Shown here one piece after another: positions 18,114-27,761 of a stretch of DNA of 64,000 nucleotides (position 1 is the stretch's first letter; every line of letters starts with the position of its first letter). A program made the position numbers and the translations under genes. Origin of the DNA: Massilia sp. R2A-15. Its GTDB lineage: Bacteria; Pseudomonadota; Gammaproteobacteria; Burkholderiales; Burkholderiaceae_D. Location: contig NZ_CP131935.1 of NCBI RefSeq assembly GCF_030704305.1, positions 496,001 to 560,000 of the forward strand. Reading direction: 5' to 3'. Below the pieces are notes generated by a model. It saw only the letters and a list, made by a program, of their open reading frames with translations. It was not told the DNA's origin and searched no databases.

Positions 18114-20834
18114 CCAAAGCGCGACGACGTTCGCCGCGTGCGTGGCCACCAGCGCCGGCTCGACGCGCGCATTGTCCTGCCCCTGCAGGCGCACCTGATG
18201 CTGCAGCTTGCGCATCGCGCGGTAGGCGTCGGCCACCGCGCCGGCCAGCGCCGCGTCGATCAGCCCCAGTTCGCCGCACACCTTGAGCAGCGCGATGTTG
18301 CCGGTGTTGGCGGTCAGCTGCGGGTACTGGTGCGCATGGCGCAGCACCAGGTACTGCACCATGAACTCGATGTCGATCATGCCGCCGGCATCCTGCTTCA
18401 AATCGAAGCCGAAGCCGCCGGGGGAGCGCGCATCGTGCATCCGCGCGCGCATCTTCAGCACCTCGTCCTTCAGCGGATCGTCCGCACCGCTCCGGTCCTT
18501 GCGCAGCACCTGCTCGCGGATTTGCTCGAAGCGCGCGCCGATGGCGGCGTCGCCGGCGCAAAAGCGCGCGCGCGTCAGCGCCTGGTGTTCCCACGCCCAG
18601 GCCGCGCCGTTCTGGTAGCGCTCGAACGCGGCCACCGACGACACCAGCATGCCCGAGGCGCCGTCCGGCCGCAGCGCGGTGTCGACATCGAACAGGATGC
18701 CAGCCGAGGTGTGCGCCGTCATCCAGGTGATGAAGCGCTGCGCCAGCTTGGCGTAGTTGTGCGGCGCGTCCTGGTCGTCGTCGTCGAACAGGAAGATCAC
18801 GTCGAGGTCGGAGATGTAGCCCAGCTCCTTGCCGCCCAATTTGCCATAGGCGATCACGGCGAAGCGCGGCACCTCGCGGTGGCGCGTGGCGATCGCCTGC
18901 CAGGCCGCCTTGATGGTGGCGTCGACGATCAGGTCGGCCAGCGCCGACAGGTAGTCGGCCAGCCGCTCCACCGTCAGGCTGCCGGCCAAGTCCTGCGCCA
19001 GCAGGCGGAACAGCTGCGCGTGGTGGAACTCGCGCAGGATGTCCATCTGGCGCTCGGTGTCCCCGGGCGCGCCGTCGAGCTGCTGCTGCAGTTCGAGCGC
19101 CAGCGCCGCGCAGTCGGGCGCCGCGCCGTGCTGGCGGGCGTCGAGCAGTTCGTCGAGCAGGATCGGATGCTGGGTCAGGAAGGTCGCGGCCCAGCCGCTC
19201 GCGTTCATCATCCGGATCACGCGTTCGAGCGTGTGCGGGTATTCGGTCAGCAGCGACAGGTAGGCCGAGCGCCGCGCGATCGCTTCGAAAAAATCGAGCA
19301 GACGCGCCAGCGTCGCGCTGTGGCTGCCCACGCCCGCCTCGCCGATCACGCGCGCGAGCAGGGGCAGCGCGGCGTTCAGCAAGGCCAGCAGGCGCGTGCG
19401 GCTGGCCTCGGGCAGCGCCTGCAGGCGCGGCGCCTGCCAGGTCGCCATCAGCCGGCCGGCGGCGCCGGCGGCGTTGTCGAAGCCCAGTTCCGTCAGGCGC
19501 GCTTCGATCGCGGCGCGGTTGTCCAGGTCCGCCGCGGCGTCGCTCGAATGCGGGTTGACCGCGTCGACGCTGTCGCTCTTGTCGCTGAAGATGGCGTCGA
19601 ACTGCGCGGCGACGAAGGCGCGGTGCGCCGCCAGCGCGGCCAGCAGCGCGTCGGTGCCGGGCAGGTTCATCATGCGCGCGATGATGGCGCGTTCGGGCTC
19701 GCCGGCCGGCAGCGTGTGGGTCTGGGCGTCGTCCAGGTACTGCAGGCGGTGCTCGAGATTGCGCAGGAAGGTGTAGGAGTCAAGCAGGCGGTCGACCGTC
19801 TCGCGCGGCAGCAGGTCCTTGTCGGCCAGCACGCGCAAGGTGGCGCGGGTCGAGCGCTCGCGCAAGGCGGCGTCGCGCCCGCCGCGGATCAGCTGGAACA
19901 CCTGCGCCAAAAATTCGATCTCGCGGATGCCGCCGCGCCCCAGCTTGACGTTGTTGCTGCGGTCCGGATGCAGGCGCTCCTGGCGGTCCACCTCGGCGCG
20001 GATCTGGCCGTGCATGGTGCGGATCGCGTCGATCACGCCGAAGTCGAGGTAGCGGCGGAACACGAACGGGCGCACGATGGCGTCGAGCGCGGCGATGTCG
20101 GCCGGATCGCCGGTAACAGCGCGCGCCTTGACCCAGGCGTAGCGTTCCCATTCGCGGCCCTGGACGATCAGGTAGTTCTCGACCATCGACAGGCTGGCCA
20201 CCAGCGGGCCGGACTTGCCGTTCGGGCGCAGCGCCATGTCGACCCGGAACACGAAGCCGTCCTCGATCACTTCCGACAGCGCCGCGATCAGCTTCTTGCC
20301 CAGGCGGCCGAAAAATTCGTGGTTCGACAGGCCGCGCTGGCCGGGGCCGGCGGCGGTGTCGCCGTCCTCGGGATAGACGAAGATCAGGTCGATGTCGGAC
20401 GACACGTTCAGTTCGCCGCCACCCTGTTTGCCCATCGCCAGCACCATCATCTGCTGGGGCAGGCCGGACTCGCCGCCCATCGGCATGCCGTGCTGGGCCA
20501 CCAGTTCCTCCATCAGCGGCGCCAGCGCGGCCTGGATGGCGAAGTCGGCCAGGCCGGTCATCGCGCCGACCACCTCGGCCAGGTCGGCCTGGCCGTCCAG
20601 GTCGCGCCGGATGATGGCCGCCACCAGCAGGTTGCGCAGGCGGCGCAGCGCGCGCGGCAGGGGCAGGGCGGGCCGGTCCGCCGCGGGCGCGGCCTCGGTC
20701 TCCAGTTCCGCGCCAAAATCGAGCCGGTCAAGGGATAATTGGCTGAGCGCTTCGACGCGCGCGGCGCGGCCGGGATCGGCGGCCAGCCAGCGTTGGTAGA
20801 AGCGCGATGTCGGGGCCTGCGAAATTGGATGCAT
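18096..20834 (-). CDS. glnE: Bifunctional glutamine synthetase adenylyltransferase/adenylyl-removing enzyme
   Basis: Controls glutamine synthetase by adding or removing AMP in response to PII and glutamine. I choose ATG at 20834 (MHPISQAPTSRFYQRW), giving 912 residues, close to the usual 940-950. An upstream in-frame ATG at 20918 adds 28 residues of non-family sequence. Two nucleotidyltransferase domains are visible: the N-terminal adenylyl-removing one with SSDIDLIFVYPEDG (DxD at 147/149) and the C-terminal adenylylating one with ISDLDVIFLFDDDD. LGRGGIREIEFLAQ and DAGGMIDIEFMVQYLVL are the matching helical-domain motifs. The stop codon and last six codons lie inside the tandem repeat. Divergent from yhdP. 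Confidence 0.95.
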   Translation of the reverse strand: MHPISQAPTSRFYQRWLAADPGRAARVEALSQLSLDRLDFGAELETEAAPAADRPALPLPRALRRLRNLLVAAIIRRDLDGQADLAEVVGAMTGLADFAIQAALAPLMEELVAQHGMPMGGESGLPQQMMVLAMGKQGGGELNVSSDIDLIFVYPEDGDTAAGPGQRGLSNHEFFGRLGKKLIAALSEVIEDGFVFRVDMALRPNGKSGPLVASLSMVENYLIVQGREWERYAWVKARAVTGDPADIAALDAIVRPFVFRRYLDFGVIDAIRTMHGQIRAEVDRQERLHPDRSNNVKLGRGGIREIEFLAQVFQLIRGGRDAALRERSTRATLRVLADKDLLPRETVDRLLDSYTFLRNLEHRLQYLDDAQTHTLPAGEPERAIIARMMNLPGTDALLAALAAHRAFVAAQFDAIFSDKSDSVDAVNPHSSDAAADLDNRAAIEARLTELGFDNAAGAAGRLMATWQAPRLQALPEASRTRLLALLNAALPLLARVIGEAGVGSHSATLARLLDFFEAIARRSAYLSLLTEYPHTLERVIRMMNASGWAATFLTQHPILLDELLDARQHGAAPDCAALALELQQQLDGAPGDTERQMDILREFHHAQLFRLLAQDLAGSLTVERLADYLSALADLIVDATIKAAWQAIATRHREVPRFAVIAYGKLGGKELGYISDLDVIFLFDDDDQDAPHNYAKLAQRFITWMTAHTSAGILFDVDTALRPDGASGMLVSSVAAFERYQNGAAWAWEHQALTRARFCAGDAAIGARFEQIREQVLRKDRSGADDPLKDEVLKMRARMHDARSPGGFGFDLKQDAGGMIDIEFMVQYLVLRHAHQYPQLTANTGNIALLKVCGELGLIDAALAGAVADAYRAMRKLQHQVRLQGQDNARVEPALVATHAANVVALWQAIFG

Positions 20835-21016
20835 GGAAACGGTCCGGCAGAGTGAAACAGAGTGAAAGTGCGCTTGGGAATCGTCCGCCATGGGGTAGAA
20901 TTGGGCCGCCCCGCCCATGTCGGGTCAGCAAGATGGTACGGCAGGCGGACGCGTTGGCGCAAGCGCGCTGTTTTTTGACGATTTTTTGAACCCGCGAGCG
21001 ACCTATTAGTCTTTTG

Positions 21017-24000
21017 ATGCAGCAGCCTGAATCCGAGGGCGTCACCGCGCACCTGCCGCTGGCGGAGCGCTGGCGCAGGCTGCGTGCGGCCTATCGCGTC
21101 TGCAACCTGGCTTCGCACCACATCCTGGGCTTCACGGTCAAGCTGGCGCTGCTGCTGTACTTCGCGTTCACGCTGCTGTTCCTGGCGCTGCGCTACGCGA
21201 TCCTGCCCAACATCGACTACTACAAGGGCGACATCGAGCGCCTGGCCAGCCGCGCGGTCGGCAACCAGGTTTCGATCGCCCGCATCTACGCCTCGTGGGA
21301 CGGCCTGCGGCCCAACCTGTTCCTGGGCGACGTGATGCTGCGCGATCCGCAGGGCCGCGCCGCGCTGACGCTGCCGAGCGTGTCGGCCACGCTGGGATGG
21401 TCGAGCCTGCTGGCCGGCGACGCCCGCTTCGAGTCGCTCGAAATCATCCGTCCCACGCTCGACGTGCGGCGCGATGCGGCCGGCCGGCTGTCGGTGGCCG
21501 GCATCGTGCTCAAGAGCCAGAAGGGCGGGGCGCCCAACGACTGGGTGCTGCGCCAGAGCCACATCCTGATCCGCGAGGGCAAGATCAACTGGACCGACCA
21601 GCTGCGCGGCGCGCCCGAGCTGGCGCTGGAAAACGTCAACCTGGTGCTGCTCAACACCTGGAACCGCCACCGCTTCGCGCTGCACGCGACGCCGCCGGCC
21701 AGCCTGGCCCAGCCGCTCGACGTGCGCGCCGATTTCACCAGTCCCCGCTTCGCCGCCAGCCGCGCCGATGTCTCGCTGTGGAAGGGCGAGCTGTACGCCA
21801 ACCTGCGCGATACCGACCTGGCCGGCTGGAAGGCTTACTTCGATTACCCGTTCCAGCTGACCCAGGGCCGCGGCTCGGTGCGCGCCTGGCTCTCGCTCGA
21901 CCATGCCAAGCTGGCCGGCTTCACCGCCGACGTCGCGCTGGCCGGCGTCAGCGCGAAGCTGGGCAAGGACTTGCCGCCGCTGGAACTGGCCAGCGCCACC
22001 GGGCGCCTGTCGGCGCGCGAACAATTCCCCGACGGCGTCGAAGACGGCGTGCCTTCCTTCGGCGCCCACGGCCACAGCGTTACCCTGGACAATTTTTCGG
22101 TCGTCACGGTGGACGGCCTGAGCCTGCCGCCGACGACCCTGTCCGAAACCTTCACCCCCGCCACCAAGAGCAAGCCGGAAAAGGTTGTCGTCAGCGCGCG
22201 CCTGATCGACCTGGCGACGCTGGCCGAACTGGCGGGGCAGTTGCCGATGCAGGCGAGCAAGCGCGCGATGCTCGACGACTTCAAGCCGCGCGGCAAGCTG
22301 CACGATTTCTCGGCCGAATGGGAAGGCGCGTATCCGGCGATCTCGTCCTACCGCGTGCGCGGTCGGGTCGAGCAGCTCGGCCTGAACGCCCAGCCGCCGC
22401 GGCCGGCCCAGCCGAAAACGGCGACCACGCCCGCGGTGGCGGCGGTGCCGGCCATTCCCGGCTTCGACCACCTGACCGGCACCATCGACGCCAGCGACAA
22501 GGGCGGCGCGCTGGCGCTCGACTCGAGCAACCTGATCCTGCAGATGCCGCACTTCTTCGCCGAGCCGGCGATGCCGTTCGACCAGTTCAAGATGCAGGCG
22601 CGCTGGTCCTACCCCAGGGCGGACCAGCTGGCGCTGCAGCTCGATGGCCTGTCCTTCGTGCAGGGCAAGCTGCAGGCGTCGCTGGCGGGCACCCACCTGA
22701 TGCCGCTCACGCCCGGTGCCGGCAAGCTCGGCGTGGCCGACCTGCACGGCACCCTGACCGGCTTCCAGATCAACCGGATCGACCGCTTCCTGCCGCTGCA
22801 GACCCCGCCGCACCTGCGCGCCTGGCTGGCCGGCGCGCTCGAGGACGGCATGCTGGAAGACGCCACCGTGCGCCTGCGCGGCGAACTGGCGCAGTTCCCC
22901 TATCGCGCCGAGACCGCGGGCGAACGCGCGCGCGGCGAGTTCCGCGTTGCCGGCCGCATTGCCGACGGCAAGCTCAATTACACGCCGGGGCGCTTCGGCA
23001 AGGACGGCAAGGCGCCGCTGTGGCCGCAGGCCGAGAAAATCAACGGCAGCATCGTGTTCGACCGCACCCGCATGGAGATCAAGGCCGACACCGCGCAGAC
23101 CGGCGGCGTGGCGCTGTCGGCGGTCAAGGCGGTGGTGCCGGACCTGCTGTCGCATGACCTGCAGCTCGAGATCGACGGCAACGCCGCCGGGCCGCTGCAG
23201 GAGTTCCTCAAGTACGTCGCGGCCAGCCCGGTGACTGACTGGATCGGCCACTTCACCGACGACGCCAAGGCGAGCAATGGCGCGAAGCTTGGACTGAAGC
23301 TGCGCATGCCGCTGGCGCACTTGCTCGACACCAAAGTGAACGGCAGCCTGCAGCTGATGAGCAACGACGTGGTGCTGTTCGAGGACCTGCCGCCCCTGCA
23401 GGCGGCGATCGGCAAGATCGACTTCACCGAGCGCGGCGTCGCCCTCAACGGCGTCGGCGCCAGCTTCCTGGGCGGGCCGCTGGCGCTGACCGGCGGGACC
23501 CAGAAGGATGGCGCCATCGTGATCCGGCTGGCGGGCTCGGCCAGCGCCGACGGCATGCGCAAGACCTGGCCGGCGCCGGCGATGCAGCGCCTGGCCAGCC
23601 ACTTCAGCGGCGCCGCGCGCTTCACCGGCGCGGTCGCGGTGAAAGACCACAAGGTCGAAGTGACGGTCGATTCGACCCTGGGAGGCCTGGGCCTGGCGTT
23701 CCCGGCGCCGCTGAACAAGCCGGCCGCCTCCGAAGCGCTGCCGCTGCATTTCGTGCTGACTGGGATGCCGACCGGCGACGCCAACATCGCGCGCGACGAC
23801 ATCCGCATCACGCTCGGCTCGGCCATCTCGGCGCGCTACCTGCGCCAGAAGGTAGGCAAGGCGCCGTGGAACGTGGTGCGCGGCGGCATCGGCGTCAACG
23901 TGCCGGCGCCCGAGCCCGACAGCGGCGTGATGGTCAACGCCAACATGAAGTCGCTCAACGTCGACCAGTGGATCGCGCTCGGCGGCAATATCGCCGGGCC

Positions 24001-25186
24001 GGCCGGCCCCGCGCCGGCGCCGGCGGCCGACGCCGCGCCCGGGCCGCAGGGCCTGGCGCAGTACGTGGTGCCGGACGTGCTGGCGGCGCGCGCCAACGAA
24101 CTGATCGTCGGCGAACGCAAGCTCGACAACGTGGTGGTCGGCGCCTCGCACCAGAAGGATACCTGGCAGGCCAGCATCGATTCGAAGCAGGCCTCCGGCT
24201 ACGTGACGTGGAACGAGGGCCCGAGCGGGCAGGGTCTGGGCAAGGTCACCGCGCGCCTGGCCACCCTGATCATTCCCGAGTCGGCCGAAGCCGAAGTGAA
24301 GGACCTGCTCGAAGGCGGCAAGAGCGCCACGGCCAGCATCCCCGCGCTCGACATCGTGGCCGAGCGCTTCGAACTGTTCAACAAGCAGCTGGGCCGGCTC
24401 GAACTGGTGGCCAGCAACGAGAAGGCGCTGGCGGGGCGCGAATGGCGCATCAACCGGCTGTCGCTGGTCAACCCGGACGGCGACCTGAAGGCCACCGGCA
24501 AGTGGCTGACCAAGGACGGCAAGAGCAACACCAGCGTCAACTTCACCATGGACATCGCCGACGCCGGCCGCCTGCTGGACCGCTTCGGCTTCCCCGGCAC
24601 CTTAAAGCGCGGCAAGGGCAAGCTGTCCGGCGACATCGCCTGGATGGGGCTACCGTACTCGCTCGACATCCCGAGCCTGTCGGGCCAGATCCAGATGAAC
24701 GTCGAGTCCGGCCAGTTCCTCAAGCAGGACCCGGGCGCGGCCAAGCTGCTCGGCGTGCTCAGCCTGCAGGCGCTGCCGCGTTTGCTCAAGCTCGACTTCC
24801 ACGACGTGTTCTCGGAAGGGCTGGCGTTCGACGGCATCAGCGCCAACGCCATCATCGCCAAGGGCGTGCTGAAAACCGACAACCTCAAGATGCACGGCGT
24901 GGCCGCCACGGTGCTGATGGACGGCACCGCCGACATCGCGCACGAGACCACCAACCTGCATGTGGTGGTGATCCCCGAATTCAACCTCGGCACCGGGCCG
25001 CTGGTGTACGCGCTGGCGGTCAATCCGGTGATCGGGCTGGGCAGCTTCTTGGCGCAGCTGTTCCTGCGCGCGCCAGTGATGAAGGCGCTGACCTACCAGA
25101 TGAAGGTCGAAGGGCCGTGGAAGGCGCCGGTGATCACCAAGCTCGACCATCGCACGCCGCTGCCGGCAGCGGCGGTAAAAAAATAA
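21017..25186 (+). CDS. yhdP: YhdP family AsmA-like protein
   Basis: A 1389-residue envelope protein of the AsmA-like/TIGR02099 family. In Escherichia coli YhdP helps move phospholipids from the inner to the outer membrane. One N-terminal membrane segment (about VKLALLLYFAFTLLFLALRY) is followed by a long repetitive beta-rich periplasmic body with many short AsmA-type strands. The C-terminus (NLHVVVIPEFNLGTGPLVYALAVNPVIGLGSFLAQLF) is the conserved end of the family. A TTG directly before the ATG is in frame, but ATG 21017 is preferred. It is followed by the nitrilase-family gene and tldD, a neighbourhood conserved in many betaproteobacteria. Divergent from glnE with 182 bp between. Confidence 0.92.
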   Translation: MQQPESEGVTAHLPLAERWRRLRAAYRVCNLASHHILGFTVKLALLLYFAFTLLFLALRYAILPNIDYYKGDIERLASRAVGNQVSIARIYASWDGLRPNLFLGDVMLRDPQGRAALTLPSVSATLGWSSLLAGDARFESLEIIRPTLDVRRDAAGRLSVAGIVLKSQKGGAPNDWVLRQSHILIREGKINWTDQLRGAPELALENVNLVLLNTWNRHRFALHATPPASLAQPLDVRADFTSPRFAASRADVSLWKGELYANLRDTDLAGWKAYFDYPFQLTQGRGSVRAWLSLDHAKLAGFTADVALAGVSAKLGKDLPPLELASATGRLSAREQFPDGVEDGVPSFGAHGHSVTLDNFSVVTVDGLSLPPTTLSETFTPATKSKPEKVVVSARLIDLATLAELAGQLPMQASKRAMLDDFKPRGKLHDFSAEWEGAYPAISSYRVRGRVEQLGLNAQPPRPAQPKTATTPAVAAVPAIPGFDHLTGTIDASDKGGALALDSSNLILQMPHFFAEPAMPFDQFKMQARWSYPRADQLALQLDGLSFVQGKLQASLAGTHLMPLTPGAGKLGVADLHGTLTGFQINRIDRFLPLQTPPHLRAWLAGALEDGMLEDATVRLRGELAQFPYRAETAGERARGEFRVAGRIADGKLNYTPGRFGKDGKAPLWPQAEKINGSIVFDRTRMEIKADTAQTGGVALSAVKAVVPDLLSHDLQLEIDGNAAGPLQEFLKYVAASPVTDWIGHFTDDAKASNGAKLGLKLRMPLAHLLDTKVNGSLQLMSNDVVLFEDLPPLQAAIGKIDFTERGVALNGVGASFLGGPLALTGGTQKDGAIVIRLAGSASADGMRKTWPAPAMQRLASHFSGAARFTGAVAVKDHKVEVTVDSTLGGLGLAFPAPLNKPAASEALPLHFVLTGMPTGDANIARDDIRITLGSAISARYLRQKVGKAPWNVVRGGIGVNVPAPEPDSGVMVNANMKSLNVDQWIALGGNIAGPAGPAPAPAADAAPGPQGLAQYVVPDVLAARANELIVGERKLDNVVVGASHQKDTWQASIDSKQASGYVTWNEGPSGQGLGKVTARLATLIIPESAEAEVKDLLEGGKSATASIPALDIVAERFELFNKQLGRLELVASNEKALAGREWRINRLSLVNPDGDLKATGKWLTKDGKSNTSVNFTMDIADAGRLLDRFGFPGTLKRGKGKLSGDIAWMGLPYSLDIPSLSGQIQMNVESGQFLKQDPGAAKLLGVLSLQALPRLLKLDFHDVFSEGLAFDGISANAIIAKGVLKTDNLKMHGVAATVLMDGTADIAHETTNLHVVVIPEFNLGTGPLVYALAVNPVIGLGSFLAQLFLRAPVMKALTYQMKVEGPWKAPVITKLDHRTPLPAAAVKK

Positions 25187-25195
25187 GCCAACGCC

Positions 25196-25276
25196 GGGGT
25201 CTGGTCCTGCGGACCTGACCCCATTTGGACTTCACGATGTGCTCAACATGGGGTCAGGTCCGCAGGACCAGACCCC
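25196..25276. repeat. Dispersed palindromic repeat, GGGGTC/GACCCC family, paired copy
   Basis: Two 29-base arms at 25196-25224 and 25248-25276 are perfect reverse complements, and each arm is itself an imperfect palindrome (GGTCC-TGC-GGACC core). A 23-bp unrelated spacer separates them. The same arms recur without change at 42548-42629, and shorter relatives occur at 27705 and 61284. This is REP/BIME-like architecture. Confidence 0.9.
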
Positions 25277-25298
25277 CATCTTCCAGCAGGAGCAGACG

Positions 25299-26096
25299 AT
25301 GACGACAGTAGCCGCAATCCAGATGGTCTCCACGCCCGACGTGGCCGAAAACATCGCCACCGCGCGCCGCCTGGTGGCGCAGGCCGCCGCCGCCGGCGCG
25401 ACCCTGGTCAGCCTGCCGGAATACTGGCCGATCATGGGCATGAGCGACACCGACAAAGTGGCCCACGCCGAGCATCCCGGCGCCGGCCCGATCCAGGACT
25501 TCATGGCCGACTGCGCGCGCGGCCACGGCATCTGGCTGATCGGCGGCACCCTGCCGCTGGTATCAAGCGACGCCGGCAAGGTGCTCAACACCACCCTGGT
25601 CTACAACCCCGACGGCGAGCCCGCCGGGCGCTACGACAAGATCCACTTGTTCGGCTTCAACAAGGGCGACGAGTCCTACGACGAGGCGCGCACCATCGTG
25701 CCGGGCGCCCACGTCGGCACCTTCGAGGCGCCGTTCGGCCGGGTCGGCCTGTCGGTCTGTTACGACCTGCGCTTTCCCGAGCTGTACCGGGCGATGGGCG
25801 AGTGCGCGCTGATCGTCGTGCCGGCCGCGTTCACCTACACCACCGGCAGCGCGCACTGGGAAGTGCTGCTGCGCGCGCGCGCCATCGAAAACCAGTGCTA
25901 CGTGCTGGCGGCGGCACAGGGCGGCACCCATCAGAACGGCCGGCGCACCTTCGGCCACAGCATGCTGATCGACCCCTGGGGTGCGGTGAAAACGGTGCTG
26001 GCCGAGGGCGAGGGCGTGATCAAGGGCGAGATCGACCTGGCCGTGCAGGCCAACGTGCGCGAAAGCTTGCCGGCGCTCAAGCATCGCCGGATGTGA
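25299..26096 (+). CDS. Carbon-nitrogen hydrolase (nitrilase superfamily, Nit-like)
   Basis: 265 residues from ATG 25299, which has AGGAG seven to eleven bases upstream; the open frame also extends upstream into the palindromic repeat (MGSGPQDQTP...) but that part is not family-like. The Glu-Lys-Cys triad of the superfamily is visible: Glu in SLPEYW, Lys in YDKIHLFGF and Cys in GLSVCYDLRFPELYRAM. Closest in style to Nit/omega-amidase-like proteins. In other bacteria such proteins act in metabolite repair, for example on deaminated glutathione; that role is inferred here. Lies between yhdP and tldD in a conserved betaproteobacterial neighbourhood. Confidence 0.92.
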   Translation: MTTVAAIQMVSTPDVAENIATARRLVAQAAAAGATLVSLPEYWPIMGMSDTDKVAHAEHPGAGPIQDFMADCARGHGIWLIGGTLPLVSSDAGKVLNTTLVYNPDGEPAGRYDKIHLFGFNKGDESYDEARTIVPGAHVGTFEAPFGRVGLSVCYDLRFPELYRAMGECALIVVPAAFTYTTGSAHWEVLLRARAIENQCYVLAAAQGGTHQNGRRTFGHSMLIDPWGAVKTVLAEGEGVIKGEIDLAVQANVRESLPALKHRRM

Positions 26097-26155
26097 GCCG
26101 GTGCGCCGCGGCGCTCTATGGCACAATGCCAGCATCACCATGAAAGAGCCGCACA

Positions 26156-27616
26156 ATGAAACCATTTGAACCGAACCTGTCGACCCTGGCCGTGGCGCGC
26201 GATGTGCTGCTGACCCCGTTCGGGCTGGACGAAGCGAAACTGCTCAAGGCGCTCGGCACGATGTTCACGCACAAGGTCGACTACGCCGACCTGTATTTCC
26301 AATTCACCAAGAGCGAAGGCTGGAGCCTGGAAGAAGGCATCGTCAAGACCGGCAGCTTCTCGATCGACCAGGGCGTCGGCGTGCGCGCCATCTCGGGCGA
26401 CAAGACCGCGTTCTCCTACTCCGACGAAATCTCCGAAAGCGCGCTGCTCGAAGCGGCGGCGGCCACGCGCACCATCGCGCGCGTGGGCAACGGCAAGATC
26501 AAGGTCGCCACTTCCGCGCAGCCGACCGGCGGGCGCTCGCTGTACCTGCCGAACGACCCGCTCGACTCGCTCGACGCGACGGCCAAGGTCAAGCTGCTCG
26601 AGCGCGTCGAAAAAATGGCGCGCGCCAAGGACAATCGCGTGGTGCAGGTGATGGCGGGCCTGGCCGGCGAATACGACGTGGTGCTGGTGGTGCGCAGCGA
26701 CGGCGTGCTGGCGGCCGACATCCGGCCGCTGGTGCGGGTGTCGGTCACCGTCATCGTCGAACAGGACGGCCGCCGCGAGATGGGTTCGTCGGGCGGCGGC
26801 GGGCGCTACAACTACGGCTACTTCAGCGACGAGATCCTGCAGCAGTATGCGGACGAAGCGGTCAAGGCCGCCGTGGTCAACCTCGACGCGCGCCCGGCGC
26901 CGGCGGGGCCGATGACCATCGTGCTCGGACCAGGCTGGCCCGGCGTGCTGCTGCACGAGGCGATCGGGCACGGCCTCGAGGGCGACTTCAACCGCAAGGG
27001 ATCGTCGGCGTTTTCCGGCCGCATCGGCGAGCGCGTGGCGGCCAAGGGCGTCACGGTGGTCGACGACGGCACGCTGCAGAACCGCCGCGGCTCGCTCAAC
27101 ATGGACGACGAGGGCAACGCCACCCAGTGCACCACGCTGATCGAGGACGGCATCCTGAAGGGCTACATCCAGGACACGATGAACGCGCGCCTGATGAAGA
27201 TGCCCGTGACCGGCAACGCGCGGCGTGAATCGTTCGCGCACCTGCCGATGCCGCGCATGACCAACACTTACATGCTGGGCGGCGACAAGGACCCGGAAGA
27301 AATTCTCGCGTCGGTCAAGAACGGCCTGTATGCGGTCAATTTTGGCGGCGGCCAGGTCGATATCACCAACGGCAAATTCGTGTTCTCGGCCAGCGAAGCG
27401 TACATGATCGAAAACGGCAAGGTGACCTATCCGGTCAAGGGCGCCACGCTGATCGGCAACGGCCCGGACGTACTCAATCGCGTCTCGATGATCGGCAACG
27501 ACATGCGCCTCGACTCGGGCGTGGGCGTGTGCGGCAAGGAAGGCCAGAGCGTGCCGGTGGGCGTGGGCCAGCCGACCCTGCGCATCGAAGACGTGACGGT
27601 GGGCGGCACCGCGTAA
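26156..27616 (+). CDS. tldD: Metalloprotease TldD
   Basis: A 486-residue zinc metalloprotease subunit. With TldE/PmbA it forms a heterodimer that degrades unfolded peptides and, where present, matures modified peptides such as microcin B17. The metal-binding helix is LLHEAIGHGLEGDFNRKGSS. MPRMTNTYMLGGDKDPEEIL and the C-terminal LDSGVGVCGKEGQSVPVGVG are strong TldD signatures; the latter contains a conserved Cys downstream of the HExxxH motif. No tldE is present in the window. It starts 59 bp after the nitrilase gene and is probably co-transcribed with it. Confidence 0.96.
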   Translation: MKPFEPNLSTLAVARDVLLTPFGLDEAKLLKALGTMFTHKVDYADLYFQFTKSEGWSLEEGIVKTGSFSIDQGVGVRAISGDKTAFSYSDEISESALLEAAAATRTIARVGNGKIKVATSAQPTGGRSLYLPNDPLDSLDATAKVKLLERVEKMARAKDNRVVQVMAGLAGEYDVVLVVRSDGVLAADIRPLVRVSVTVIVEQDGRREMGSSGGGGRYNYGYFSDEILQQYADEAVKAAVVNLDARPAPAGPMTIVLGPGWPGVLLHEAIGHGLEGDFNRKGSSAFSGRIGERVAAKGVTVVDDGTLQNRRGSLNMDDEGNATQCTTLIEDGILKGYIQDTMNARLMKMPVTGNARRESFAHLPMPRMTNTYMLGGDKDPEEILASVKNGLYAVNFGGGQVDITNGKFVFSASEAYMIENGKVTYPVKGATLIGNGPDVLNRVSMIGNDMRLDSGVGVCGKEGQSVPVGVGQPTLRIEDVTVGGTA

Positions 27617-27643
27617 GATATCCGCGTCGCGCAGCATATGAAA

Positions 27644-27665
27644 ACAGCCCGGACTTCCGGGCTGT
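27644..27665 (+). terminator. Hairpin after tldD, probable terminator
   Basis: Nine-bp stem ACAGCCCGG / CCGGGCTGT with an ACTT loop, followed by a short interrupted T-tract (GTTCTTTGG). Weaker tail than the other terminators. Confidence 0.6.
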
Positions 27666-27704
27666 GTTCTTTGGTGCGTAGGTTATTCGCTGGCGCCGAC
27701 CAAG

Positions 27705-27733
27705 ATGGGGTCAGGTCCGCCGGACCTGACCCC
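27705..27733. repeat. Short GGGGTC/GACCCC palindromic repeat
   Basis: A single compact palindrome, GGGGTCAGGTCCG then CCGGACCTGACCCC, related to the arms at 25196 and 42548. It sits between the ends of tldD (+) and a receptor gene (-). Confidence 0.8.
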
Positions 27734-27761
27734 GCCTTTGCACGCTGCGCCGATTAACCGC

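Noticed and set aside
20558..24151. Minus-strand open frame of 1197 codons opposite yhdP
   Set aside because: Low-complexity His/Arg/Gly/Ala translation with no domain, running into glnE in the wrong frame.
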